Below are positions 8,385-18,500 of a stretch of 64,000 nucleotides of DNA, piece after piece. The DNA lies in the NCBI GenBank assembly GCA_003450735.1, contig DMEZ01000044.1:50700-114699 (forward strand), given 5' to 3'. A program made the position numbers and the translations under genes. The notes under the pieces are model-generated. The model did no database searches, had not been told where the DNA came from, and was given only the letters and a program-made list of their open reading frames with translations. This DNA comes from Elusimicrobiota bacterium (GTDB lineage: Bacteria > Elusimicrobiota > Elusimicrobia > UBA1565). Position 1 is the stretch's first letter; each line of letters opens with the position of its first letter.

Positions 8385-9220
8385 GGTTGATGCTCTGGCT
8401 GCTGCTGTGCGCTCCAGTCTGGAGCGCCGAGAGGGATGCGGTGGTCGCGAAGCTGGACGGGGTCGCGGTGGTGACGGAGGGCGAACTGGCGGATTGGCAG
8501 GCGGCGCAGGCTTGCTACGGGGAGGGGGCACTGACCTCCCGGAACGCGGGGCTCATGCGCCTGCTCGAGGCGGCCATCGCGGAGAAGGCCCTGAAGGACA
8601 CGGGGGCCTCGAAGTTCACGCAGGCGGAGGTGGAGGCCGAGGCCGCGCGCATCGACCGCGAGACGCGGGCGCCGGACATCCTGGCCTGCATAAAGAACGG
8701 GCTGAAGGGGGAGCGGTATCTCAAGGCGTTCGTGAAGCCGACCTTGGTGGAGTCGAAGCTCCGCAGCTACCTGATGCAGGATGTCGGGGTGCAGGCGGGG
8801 TCGCGCAAGAAGGTGGAGGACGCCATCAGGAAGGCGCGGCAGGGGTCGCTTCAGAAGGCGGCCAAGCAATACGGGCTGGTGTATTCGAGCATGACGTACT
8901 CGCTCGAGGCGACGACGGGGTCGGCCCTGCCGTGGTCGCCCTACGAGAAGGAGTTCATCGAGCAGCACCTGAAGAAGCTGAAGGCGGGCGAGCTGGGCAA
9001 GGCGGCCATCGAGTCGGACTACGATTTTCGCGCGGTGCGTCTGCTGAAGACCGACGGGAAGAAGTGGTTCTTCGAGTCGGCGTACGCCTTGAAGCTCGAC
9101 CAGGTGGAGTGGCTCAAGGGAATGCCGAAGATGAAGCTGGAGATCCTCGACGAGGGCCTGCGGGGCTGGGTGAAGGGGATCAAGGGGAACCCGCGGCTCG
9201 TGGCGACGGAGGTGCAGTGA
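8381..9220 (+). CDS. SurA-like periplasmic chaperone / PPIase-related protein
   Basis: 279 residues with a short signal peptide (MRLMLWLLLCAPVWSAE). The helical region at about 20-130 opens with the SurA_N-type pattern VVAKLDGVAVVTEGELADW. The second half (about 140-230) resembles a degenerate parvulin-type domain (AIRKARQGSLQKAAKQYGL, then LPWSPYEKEFIEQHLKKLKAGEL). Catalytic PPIase residues are not obvious, so it is probably a chaperone for outer-membrane or secreted proteins. It is translationally coupled to the PorV-like gene through ATGA. Helping the barrel or the giant exported proteins to fold is a reasonable inference. Confidence 0.65.
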   Translation: MRLMLWLLLCAPVWSAERDAVVAKLDGVAVVTEGELADWQAAQACYGEGALTSRNAGLMRLLEAAIAEKALKDTGASKFTQAEVEAEAARIDRETRAPDILACIKNGLKGERYLKAFVKPTLVESKLRSYLMQDVGVQAGSRKKVEDAIRKARQGSLQKAAKQYGLVYSSMTYSLEATTGSALPWSPYEKEFIEQHLKKLKAGELGKAAIESDYDFRAVRLLKTDGKKWFFESAYALKLDQVEWLKGMPKMKLEILDEGLRGWVKGIKGNPRLVATEVQ

Positions 9221-9225
9221 GGGTA

Positions 9226-9279
9226 CAAAAGCAGGCCAGGCCCCGAGCGTCCGGAGCCTGGTCACAGCCAGCTGTCAAC
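9226..9279 (-). ncRNA. Predicted short antisense RNA A, complementary to the tRNA A anticodon arm
   Basis: The RNA would start about 7 nt after the -10 box at 9286-9291 and end in the terminator at 9227-9261, giving about 55 nt. Its 5' part contains TTGACAGCTGGC, a perfect 12-nt complement of GCCAGCTGTCAA in the anticodon arm of the tRNA at 9460-9531, covering the 5' stem strand and the whole anticodon loop. The start site is inferred from promoter position, not shown. Confidence 0.55.
9227..9261 (-). terminator. Intrinsic terminator of antisense RNA A
   Basis: A 10-bp stem, 9236-9245 with 9252-9261 (one G-T wobble) and a 6-nt loop, is followed on the minus strand by CCTGCTTTTG. It points away from the giant gene. 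Confidence 0.75.
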
Positions 9280-9285
9280 ACCATT

Positions 9286-9314
9286 AGTGTAGCAGGCGGA
9301 TGCATGAACGGCAA
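9286..9314 (-). promoter_or_regulatory. Promoter for antisense RNA A
   Basis: -35 TTGCCG (9309-9314), a 17-nt spacer, and -10 TACACT (9286-9291) on the minus strand, directly upstream of the anti-anticodon sequence. Confidence 0.55.
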
Positions 9315-9370
9315 GGCCTCGGTCGCCCAAGGCCTTGTTTGGGTCGTCTACTGCCCAGCTGTCCAATCTG

Positions 9371-9399
9371 ATGTTAACAGCCGCTTCGTCTCCAGTCAA
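9371..9399 (-). promoter_or_regulatory. Second promoter-like site in cassette A
   Basis: -35 TTGACT (9394-9399), a 17-nt spacer, and -10 TAACAT (9371-9376) on the minus strand. The predicted transcript would begin just before GGACAGCTGG, a second, shorter copy (9 nt) of the sequence complementary to the tRNA anticodon arm. No terminator follows before the next promoter. Confidence 0.4.
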
Positions 9400-9416
9400 T
9401 GGCTGGGGATGGCGGA

Positions 9417-9449
9417 TGCCGAGGCCCCAGCTGTATGGAAGCCTCGGCA
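9417..9449 (-). repeat. 9-bp hairpin with 15-nt loop showing the anticodon-arm complement
   Basis: Perfect arms TGCCGAGGC/GCCTCGGCA flank a 15-nt loop which, on the minus strand, contains ACAGCTGG, the complement of CCAGCTGT in the neighbouring tRNA. It lies 10 nt past the 3' end of the tRNA. The matching hairpin in cassette B is at 10251-10285. Confidence 0.7.
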
Positions 9450-9459
9450 CCCATGGCGC

Positions 9460-9531
9460 CTGCGGGGGCGGGACTCGAACCCGCATGGTCCAGTTGACAG
9501 CTGGCCGTCTTACCAGTTAAACGACCCCGCA
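9460..9531 (-). tRNA. tRNA-like gene, anticodon GUC (nominally Asp)
   Basis: 72 nt on the minus strand with a full cloverleaf: acceptor TGCGGGG/CCCCGCA, D stem GTTT/AGAC with GG in the loop, anticodon arm GCCAG-CTGTCAA-CTGGA (G27-A43 mismatch), a 4-nt variable region, T arm GCGGG-TTCGAGT-CCCGC, and discriminator G73. CCA is not encoded. Anticodon GUC and G73 fit Asp, but the acceptor begins U1-A72, which is typical of Gln, and position 38 is A instead of the usual C. The fold is strong, but charging identity is uncertain, so it may not be a housekeeping tRNA. Confidence 0.8.
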
Positions 9532-9571
9532 AGTCCACCCACAAGTACGTATGTGGGCCCGAAAAAGTTCC
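9524..9571 (-). repeat. 48-nt direct repeat, copy 1 (tRNA leader)
   Basis: 47 of 48 bases match 10424-10471; the only difference is at 9550. It covers the first 8 nt of the tRNA and its 40-nt 5' leader, including the CCCACA/TGTGGG hairpin with an 8-nt loop. No good sigma70 promoter is visible within it. Confidence 0.9.
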
Positions 9572-9587
9572 CTGGAGGAACGGCTAA

Positions 9588-12500
9588 GTGAGCCTGCTCG
9601 AGAGGACGATGAGGCTGGCGCGGCGGTTGGCACCGCTGGCGCTCATCGTCTTCTTGGGGGCGGATGTGAGCGAGCGCGCCGGGCTGCCGGGCTTCGTGGC
9701 CCGGCTCCAGCGGGAGTTCCCGGCCATCGAGCATCAGTGGCCCTCCTTGCTGGAGGGGGGCTCTTTCCCGGCGGAGTACGGCGAAGCGTATAAGGCGGGG
9801 GGCGGGGATTCGTGGGTGGAGGTGCGGGCGGTCGCGGGGCGCTCGGCTCGGGCGGAGCGCGGGCGGGGGCTGGCGCTGTATCGCTCCGCGTTCCGCGATA
9901 CCGATGTCTTGTTCACGGCGTCGGGCGGGGAGGTGGAGGAGTTTTACTACCTGAGGTCCGCGAAGGCGCCGAAGCGGTTCGTGCAGGAACTGCGGCCTCG
10001 GGGAAGGGTCAAGGGTTTCCGGCTGGCGGAGGACGGGGCGCTGGAGGCGGTGGGGGCGGAGGGGGCGGCCTTGATGAGGCTGTCTCGGCCGGTGGTGTTC
10101 GACGCGGAGGGGCGGCGGAGGGAGGGGCGGTTCGGGCTGATGGAAAAAAGAGGCCCCGGACGGGCCGGGGCCTGGGGCAGCTCTAGCAGCGGATTCCTGT
10201 CGAGTATAGGATACCGGGGGACTGTCCGATTGTCAAGGACGGAACAAGCAGGGCCCCGGGCAATTCCTGTCGATACCCGGGGCCCAGAGGAACCTGCGGG
10301 GGTGGGACTCGTCCCAAACATCCAAAATCCGTTGGTTTGGGACGTCCCGAACCTACGACGTTTGGGAGTTCGGGACGAACCCACATCTCTATTCTTGACA
10401 GGAATCCGCTCTACCATTGAGCTACCCCGCAAGTCCACCCACAAGTACGGATGTGGGCCCGAAAAAGTTCCATCGAGCTATCTGCTGGCGCTGTCCTTCG
10501 AGGACGAGGGGCTGAGCTATCCGGTGCTCATCGACCCGGCGTGGAAGACCCCGTCGACGCAGAACATGACGACGGCGCGCTGGCACGCGAGCGCGACGGT
10601 CCTGCCCGACGGGAAGGTGCTGGTCGTGGGAGGCTGCTCCAACGTCGGCTGCTCTCCCATCCTCTCCACCGCGGAGCTCTACGACCCCTCGGCGGGGACC
10701 TGGTCGGCGGCCGGGCCGCTCGCGTCGGGCGCGCGGCACTCCCACTCGGCTACGCTCCTGCCCAACGGGAAGGTCCTCATCGCCGGGGGCGCCGGCGTCT
10801 CGGGGGGCCTCTCCAGCTCCGAGCTCTTTGATCCCGCCGCCGGCGGTTTCGAGGCGGCCGGGGTCATGACGTCGACCCGGTCCGGCCACGTCGCCATCCT
10901 GCTCGGCGACGGCCGGGTGCTCGCGGTCTCGGGGCGCGGCGAGGGCAGCGCGGAGATCTACGACCCCGCGGCCGGGACCTGGGCGGCCACGGCGAGCATG
11001 ATCTCGCGGCGAAACGCCTTCCCCGCGGTCCTCCTGAGGGACGGCCGGGTGCTCGTCTCCGGCGGGGACAAGGGCGGGGCCTGCGGCGTCAACGAGGTGA
11101 TCCAGGCGGAGCTCTTCGACCCGAACGGGGCCGGCGGCGCGGGCTCGTGGACGGCGACGAACAACATGAACAGCTCCCAGTACGGGCACGCGGCCACCCT
11201 GCTGGCCAGCGGGAAGGCCCTCATCGCGGGGGGCTTCCACTGCGGCTCCTGCGGCGGCGTCGCCGCGGAGATCTGGGACCCGGCCACCGGGCTCTGGACC
11301 CCCACCGCCAACCCCGGCTCGATCCGCTCGGACGGCAACTCGGCGCACCTGCTCCCGGACGGGAAGGTCCTCCTGATGGGCGGCTCGAGCGGGGGGTGCA
11401 CGTCCCCCTCGGAGCTGGCGACGACGAGGGTCTACGACCCGGATACGGCGGCGTGGACGGCGGGGCCGAACATGGCGGCGTATAGGAGGGGGCATGTCTC
11501 CGCGCTGCTGCCCAGCGGGCAGGTGCTCGTCGCGGGGGGGTACAACGGCACCAGCGTGAATGCGGATTCGCAGCTCTACGACCCGTCGGCGGGGGGGTGG
11601 GCGGCGACGGGCTCAATGGCCTTTCAACGCAATCAACCCTCGACCACCGTGCTGCCTAACGGCAAAGTTTTGGTAGCGGGTGGAGCGAACGCGGGCGGTG
11701 AGCTCTCCACCGCCGAGCTATATGATCCGTCGATGCGAACATGGGGTCCGGCAGGTTCCATGGCGGTTGCGCGTACTGGGTTCACGGCTACGCTCTTGCC
11801 TGACGGGAAGGTGCTGGTGGCGGGAGGTCAGACGACCGGAGGAATCTTCGTTGCCAATGCCGATCTTTACGATCCGACGGCCGGAACATGGACTCCCACG
11901 GGCTCGATGGCCATCGCGCGCTACTATCACTCCGCCACTTTGTTGCCCAGCGGCAAGGTATTGATCGCGGGAGGCGCCGGAACCGGAGGGACCTATCCAG
12001 CCATCGCTGAAATCTATGATCCATCTGCCGGCACATGGAGTGCGGTCGATGCGATCCCCACGCCGCGCGCCAACCATGTCGCTGTCTTGCTGCGCAGTGG
12101 AAAAGTTCTGGTGGCGGGCGGCAACAATGCGGGCTATGTCTCGAGTGTCGAACTCTATGATCCCGCAGTCGGGACATGGAGCTCGACGGGCGGTATTACC
12201 TACCAGCGCAGAAATCCATCGGCGACACTATTGCCCAACGGCAAGGTGCTGGTCGCCGGCGGTTGGAACGCAGGGGCCGTCGGCTACGCCGAGCTTTATG
12301 ATCCGTCGCTGGGCACTTGGAGCACGGCCGCTTCCATGGTCAGCGGACGCGAGTGGCATACGGCCACTCTTCTGCCTAACGGCAAGGTGCTTGTGGCCGG
12401 GGGAGGCAACGGCGGCGCTCTAAGCACAACGGAGCTGTTCGACCCATCAGCGGGCGCATGGACTGCAGGCAATGTGATGTCGACTACGCGCGCCGGGCAT

Positions 12501-15500
12501 GCGGCAGCTCTCATGCCGAATGGGGATGTCTTGGTCGCGGGTGGTAATGGGGGGGGGCTCTACCGTTCTGAAGCCGAGATCATCCGGTACACCGAGTATG
12601 ATTACAACATCTCCACCAAGGCTTTCGCCCAGCCTAAGATCACCGGCATAGCCGGCTACAGCGTGTTCCCGGTCACCTTGACGACCGGCACTTATACGAT
12701 CACGGGGACGACATTCACAGGCGCGGGCGAGGCTGCCGGGGGCTACAGCAACACGAACCCTTCCGCTAACATGCCTCGGGTCCACTTGATGAGGATGGAC
12801 TCGACTAATGATAATCACATGAGCGAGGGCGGCCGCCTCATCGACCTCACCACCTCCGTCTACGGCGCCGCGGAGCAGGCCTACTACCAGCAGGGGAAAT
12901 CCTCCACGACGCTCGACTTCACCATCCCCCCGAACACCCAGTGCGGCTACTACCAGCTCTTCGTGATGGCCAACGCCATCCCCTCGACCTTCACCGCCGT
13001 GCGCATCGTCCCGCCGCCGCCTACGCTGGCTCCGACCGCGGCCGCACCGACCTTCCTCGAAGTGAAGAACACGACCGTCACCGTGCAGTGGACGCCGACC
13101 GGCCAGGCGTACGTGGACAGCTACCTCGTCCAGGCTTCCTCCTACGCGGACTACTACAGGGGCAACAGCTACGGCTTCACCCCGCGCCAGGGGCTCTCGT
13201 CGGCCTCGGTCTACGGCCTCTGGCCCAATACGAGCTACTGGTTCCGCGTGGCGGCTGAGAACTGCAACAGCACGGGGCCCTACTCCCCGACCCTGGGGTC
13301 GACGACGACGCTGGCGAACCCGACGACGAACCACATGTACGCCATGGTGGCCGTCACCAGCGCCACGATCAACTGGCTCCCGCTCCCCACCGAAGCGCAG
13401 GCGGGCTCTTCGAGCTCGGCGAAGGGGTATCTCGTGCAGGCGTCCACGGCGGCGGATTTCTCGGGCGTGGTCTACACGACCGGCACCAAGAACGTCGCCC
13501 AGAGCACCCTCAGCGTGACGGGACTGGACTCTGGGACGACCTACTACTTCCGGGTCGGGAGCATGAACCTGGCCGACACGCCGAACTTCACCGTCCTGCC
13601 CGTCGTCCGGACGGGGGGGATGGGCGGGCATTGGAAGCTGGAGGAGGTCGCCACCACTCCGCAGCTGGATTCCTCGGGCAACAACAACCATGCGGTCGTC
13701 GCGGGCGCGGGGACTTGGACAGCGGGGGTCTTCGGCAACGGCATGCAGTTCACGGCCGACGGCGTGAATATCAACGCGCCGGCCAAGCCTTCGCTCGAGC
13801 CGACGGACGGGATCACGGTGGAGTTCTGGATCAAGAAGAACCCGTTCGCGGGCCAGCAGTACGAGACGGCCCTCAGGAAAGCCGTCGACATGGGCAACGG
13901 CTACATCCTCAGATGGGACATCTTCCCGGACCACTTCTCATGCAATTTCGATATCGGCGTGGCGAACGTCCATGTGCCTTACGCCGATTTTTACAGCAAG
14001 TGGAACCACATCGCCTGCACGTACGATAAGGGCCTGGGCGCGAAGGTCTATTTCAACGCCGTGCTGGTCGGGAGCGCGCCGGCGAACGGGAGCCTGGGGC
14101 ACTCGGGCACGCTGTATGTCGGCGACGCGAGCGTCAGCCCGCAGGATAGGCCGGTCAACGGCATCCTGGACGACGTGCGCATCTACCAGTACGCGAAGAC
14201 TCCCCAGGAGATCGCCCGCGACGCGGGGCTCGAGATCTACGACCCGGCCTACGCCAGCATGACCTACACCTCCCTGCGGGTGAAATGGAACTCGAACTCC
14301 CCGGCCGGGGCCACCTATAACGTCCAGCTTTCCACCGGGGTCTTCCCGAACGCCCATGCCGGCAACAAGAGCGTCAACACGACGGAACTCTATTACGATT
14401 TCACGAGCCTCTCGACCAACACGGTCTACTACGCGCAGATATCCACGTCGGCGGACGGGCCGTTCTCGCGGCTGCTCTCCACCGCCACGCCGATCGAGAC
14501 GCCGACGAGCGTGTACTTCGATGAGGTCACGACGGCGAGTATCGTGGCCTCGGCGTACGCGCCGACGCCGGCGTTCTCGGGGCTGGACAGGGGGTCGGCG
14601 GCGACGAGTATCTCGATCGACGGGACGTGGGGGGCGTGGCCGATCGGGGGGAATGGGTGGACGGTCAAGACGGCGATCACTTCGCCGCGCGGAGGACCGG
14701 TCGCTGGAGTTGTGAACGGCAAGATGTATGTGGTCGGCGGAGGAATCACAGGAACTCCGCAGACAACGAATGAGGTGTATGACCCCGCAAGCAATAGCTG
14801 GGCTGCCAGGGCGCCAATGCCTACGGCTCGCGATAACGCCGCTGGAGGAGTCATCAACGGCAGACTTTTTGTGGTAGGAGGGCAAATCACGGGATTCTCG
14901 TCTTATTTCAATGCAAATGAAGCATACGATCCGCTGACAAACACATGGGCCATCATGGCGCCATTGCCAACGGCTAGGGGTGGGCTGGCAGCTGGGGTCA
15001 TCGGAGGTAAGTTGTACGCTGTTGGCGGGTCGGCGGGGGGGGCGCCGTTCAACAATAACGAGGAATATGACCCCATGAATAATGGTTGGGTTGCGAAGAT
15101 GCCCATGACAACCGCGCGTTCGGGGCTAGCTGCCGGGGTCATTGATGGCAGATTGTACGCAGTTGGCGGTTCGGTTGGGACGGCCAATGAGGTATACAGT
15201 CCTGCCAGCAACACTTGGCTAGAAAAGGCGCCGATGCCGACCAGTCGAGGAAATCTGGGCGCGGCAGTGATAGGCGGCAAGCTGTATGCAGTTGGAGGTT
15301 ACAGCGGGACCGACTTGACTGCGAACGAGGAATACGATCCCGTATCCGACGTATGGGTATCTAGGATGCCCATGCCGACGGCTTGCGGAAGGTCTGTGGG
15401 AGTCATTTCAGGACAACTGTATGCCGCTGCTGGAACTGGATCGAATGTTCCGTACAACGAATCCTACTTCCCCGGCACTTCCCAGAAGTTCTCCGGCCTC

Positions 15501-18500
15501 CAGCCCAACACGCAGTACACTTTCAAGGCCAAGGCCCGCAACGCCATGAACGTCGAGACCGCCGACTCCCCCGCCGTCTCGACCTACACCCTCGCCGTCG
15601 CCACCATGCCCCAGTCGGGCCCGCTCTTCGCCGGCGTCTCCTCCCGCAGCATCACGGTGAACTGGTCCTCCGGCACCGCCGCAGCCGGCTTCAACGGCCC
15701 CGGCGCGAAGTATCTCGTCCAGGCCTCCACGATGCCGGACTTCCTCCCGGTGCTCTCATCCTCGCCCCAGACCACGGCCCTCTATGCGTCCCTGACCGGC
15801 CTCATCCCCAACACGACCCACTACTTCCGCGTGCAGGCCTTCAACGCCGTCGGCGCGACGGACTTCTCGTGGTTCGTGCTGGGCTCCACCTCGACCCTTA
15901 CGAGTACGCTCCAACACCCGGATTTCCAGGCCGTCTACTTCGCCAGCGCGACCGTGACCTGGAACAGGCTGCCGACCGCGGCCGAGGCCGGCTCATCGAG
16001 CAGCGCGCAGGGCTACCTGCTCCAGGCCTCGACCGCCGCGGACTTCAGCGGGACGCTCCTGTCCTCGAGCACCCCCAACGTCCTGCTGAGTACGCTCACC
16101 ATCGTCGGGCTCTCGACGAACACGGTCTACTATTTCAACCTGGGCGGCCTGAACTGGAACAGCGCGCCGGGCTTCGTCGGCCCCGGGTCCACCACGACGG
16201 CCATCGAGACCCCCACCGGCGTGTATTTCGACGAGATCACGACCTTCAGCGTCGTCGCTTCAGCCTACGCGCCGACGCCGGCGTTCACGGGTCTCGAGCG
16301 CGGGCAGTCGGGGACGAACGTGTCCATCACGCCGGGCAGCGGGTACGCGGGATGGCATACGGGAGGGAACACTTGGACGGCAAAGGCGGCGATGCCGACG
16401 GCGCGTTCGGGTCCGGCGGCGGCTGTGATCGTGGGCAAGATCTATCTGATCGGCGGGGTTGCCGGGACGTATTCGGCGAAGAACGAGGAGTACGACCCTG
16501 TTCAGGATTCATGGCTCGGCAAAGCGAACATGACTACGGCCAGGGAGAATGCGGCAGTCGCCGGCATCAATCGAAAGGCGTATGTGTTCGGCGGCTGGAC
16601 GGGGGGATCGGTAAACAAGAACGAGGAATATGACCCGATCGGCAATGGATGGACTACGAAGCTGGCCATGCCGACCAGCCGGAATGTGCCCGCTGCCGTC
16701 AGCGTATTGGGCAAAGCCTATGTGCTGGGCGGGTGTACCTCCTGCGGCCCGGATGCGACGAACGTGAATCAGGAATATGATCCGGAGAACAACACATGGG
16801 CCAGCAAGGCCAGCATACCCTCCTCACGCAGAGAGATGGCCGCAGTGGCTTATGGAGGGAAGGTCCATGTGATCGGCGGTACGCCTAACGGGAGTTCATG
16901 GCTGACGAACAACGACCTGTATGACCCGGTCGGGGATTCGTGGTCCAGCAAAGCGCCGATGCCTACCGGACGAAGCAGCCTGGCGGCCGGGATTGTGGGA
17001 GGTAAAGTCTATGCTGTGGGCGGCTACAACGGCTCAGGCTACTTGGATGTCAATGAGGAATATGACCTTCTGGCCAATGCATGGACCACCAGGCAGCCGA
17101 TGCCGACGGCGAGATATCAACACGCAGCGGCGGCGCAGAACGGAAGAATCTATGCCGTCGGCGGGAAAGACAGCACGATAAAGCAAACAAACGAATCCTA
17201 CGACCCCGGAGTCTCCGCCAAGTTTACCGCTCTCCTCCCAAACACGCAGTACACCTTCAAAGCCAAAGCCCGCAACGCCTCGGGTGTGGAGACCGGGGAG
17301 GTGGTGGGGGTCTCCACCTACACCCTCGCCGCCGCCACGGCGCCGCAGAACGGGCCCCTGTTCACGATGGTCGGAGTCGACAGCGTCACGGTGAACTGGT
17401 CGTCCGGGACGCACCCGAACTACAACGGCCCAGGCGCGAGCTACATCGTTCAGGCCTCAACGATGGCGACCTTCCTGCCAGTCATGGCCGCGTCGGCCAC
17501 GTTGAACCCCTACGCCCTACTGCCGGGGCTCTACCCCAACGCGACGCACTACTTCCGCGTGCAGGCCGCCAACTCGGCAGGGTCGACGGACTTCTCCTGG
17601 TTCGTGCTGGGCTCGACCTCGACCTTGGCGCCTCCGACCTCGAACCACCTGTTCGCCGAGGTCCACGTCACGAGCGTGACGGTCAACTGGGCCCGGCTCC
17701 CGACCGCGGCGGAGGCGGGCTCCTCGAGTACGGCGGAAGGGTACCAGGTCGACCTCTCGACCGCGCCGGACTTCTCGGGGAGGCTCCTCTCTTCCTCGAC
17801 GCCGAACGTCTCTTTGAGCACCGTGAGTTTCACCGGGCTCGCCGCCGGCGTGACCTATTACCTGCGGGTCGGGAGCCTCAACTGGAACGGCGTGCCGGGC
17901 TATGCCGCCTACCTTGCCACGGCGACGCGCGTGAGCAACCTGTTCACCTATGTCGGCCCCAATAACGGGTACTGGCACACGCCTGCCAATTGGGACCTGG
18001 GCCGTGTGCCGGTAGCGAGCGAGTCGGTCAAGATCGACATGAGCCTCACCGTGCTGACCGATCCGGGCCAGCCCCCGATCGAATTCAACCGGCTGACCTT
18101 GGGCGACCCGGCCGGGACGTTCGCGCCGACCCTCACGCTCTCGACGGGGATCGCGGCCGGCGGGGGCGTGATCGTCCACAGCAACGCGACGCTGAACGTC
18201 GCCGTCGCGGACAAGATCGTGATCGGCGGCGATCTGACGCTGCTGGCGGGGGCGGTCCTGACGCATGCGGGCAACGACGCCGCCTGCCAAAATATCGTCG
18301 ACATGGACGTCAAGGGGATCTTGCGGCTGGACGCCGGGGCGACGGTCGACGTGAAGGGCCGGGGCTACGGCGGCGGCGCCGCCCAGCAGTCCGGAAAGGG
18401 GCCGGGAGGGGGCTCGGGGGCCGGCAACACCATCGGCCAGCGCGGCGGCGGCGGCAGCCATGGCGGAGCGGGCGGGGGAGGAGGCCCGATATACGATTCC

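Larger units (their letters stand above)
9224..9571 (-). other. RNA cassette A: leader, tRNA-like gene, hairpin, antisense RNA, terminator
   Basis: This fills the gap of more than 300 bases between the SurA-like gene and the giant gene. On the minus strand it reads: a 40-nt leader with a CCCACA/TGTGGG hairpin; a 72-nt tRNA (9460-9531); a 9-bp hairpin with a 15-nt loop (9417-9449); two promoter-like sites; a short RNA complementary to the tRNA anticodon arm; and a terminator. A second cassette of the same order lies at 10144-10471, with leaders exactly 900 bp apart. No protein is encoded. The right end (plus strand) is where homology with cassette B stops, after GAAAAAGTTCC. I found no clear target duplication. 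Confidence 0.75.
10144..10471 (-). other. RNA cassette B, inserted in the 5' coding region of the giant gene
   Basis: Same minus-strand order as cassette A: leader (48-nt repeat), tRNA (10294-10431), hairpin with 15-nt loop (10251-10285), promoter, antisense RNA, terminator. Here it lies inside the giant reading frame on the opposite strand. Protein sequence before it (VVFDAEGRRREGRFGLM) and after it (SSYLLALSFEDEGLSYPVLID) looks like one domain split by the insert, since LSYPVLIDP normally follows closely. The frame stays open through about 110 codons of cassette. Confidence 0.72.

Noticed and set aside
9224..9571. T-box riboswitch or leader peptide for the giant gene
   Set aside because: Complementarity to the tRNA reaches far into the anticodon stem and lies on the strand opposite to the giant gene; no T-box or antiterminator sequence is present.
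9524..9571. Promoter for the tRNAs in the conserved leader
   Set aside because: No -35/-10 pair with correct spacing could be found in either copy or just upstream; the source of the tRNA transcript is left open.
10310..10375. Group I intron or self-splicing tRNA intron
   Set aside because: At 66 nt it is far too short, lies in the T-loop rather than the anticodon loop, and is fully explained by two 33-nt hairpin units.
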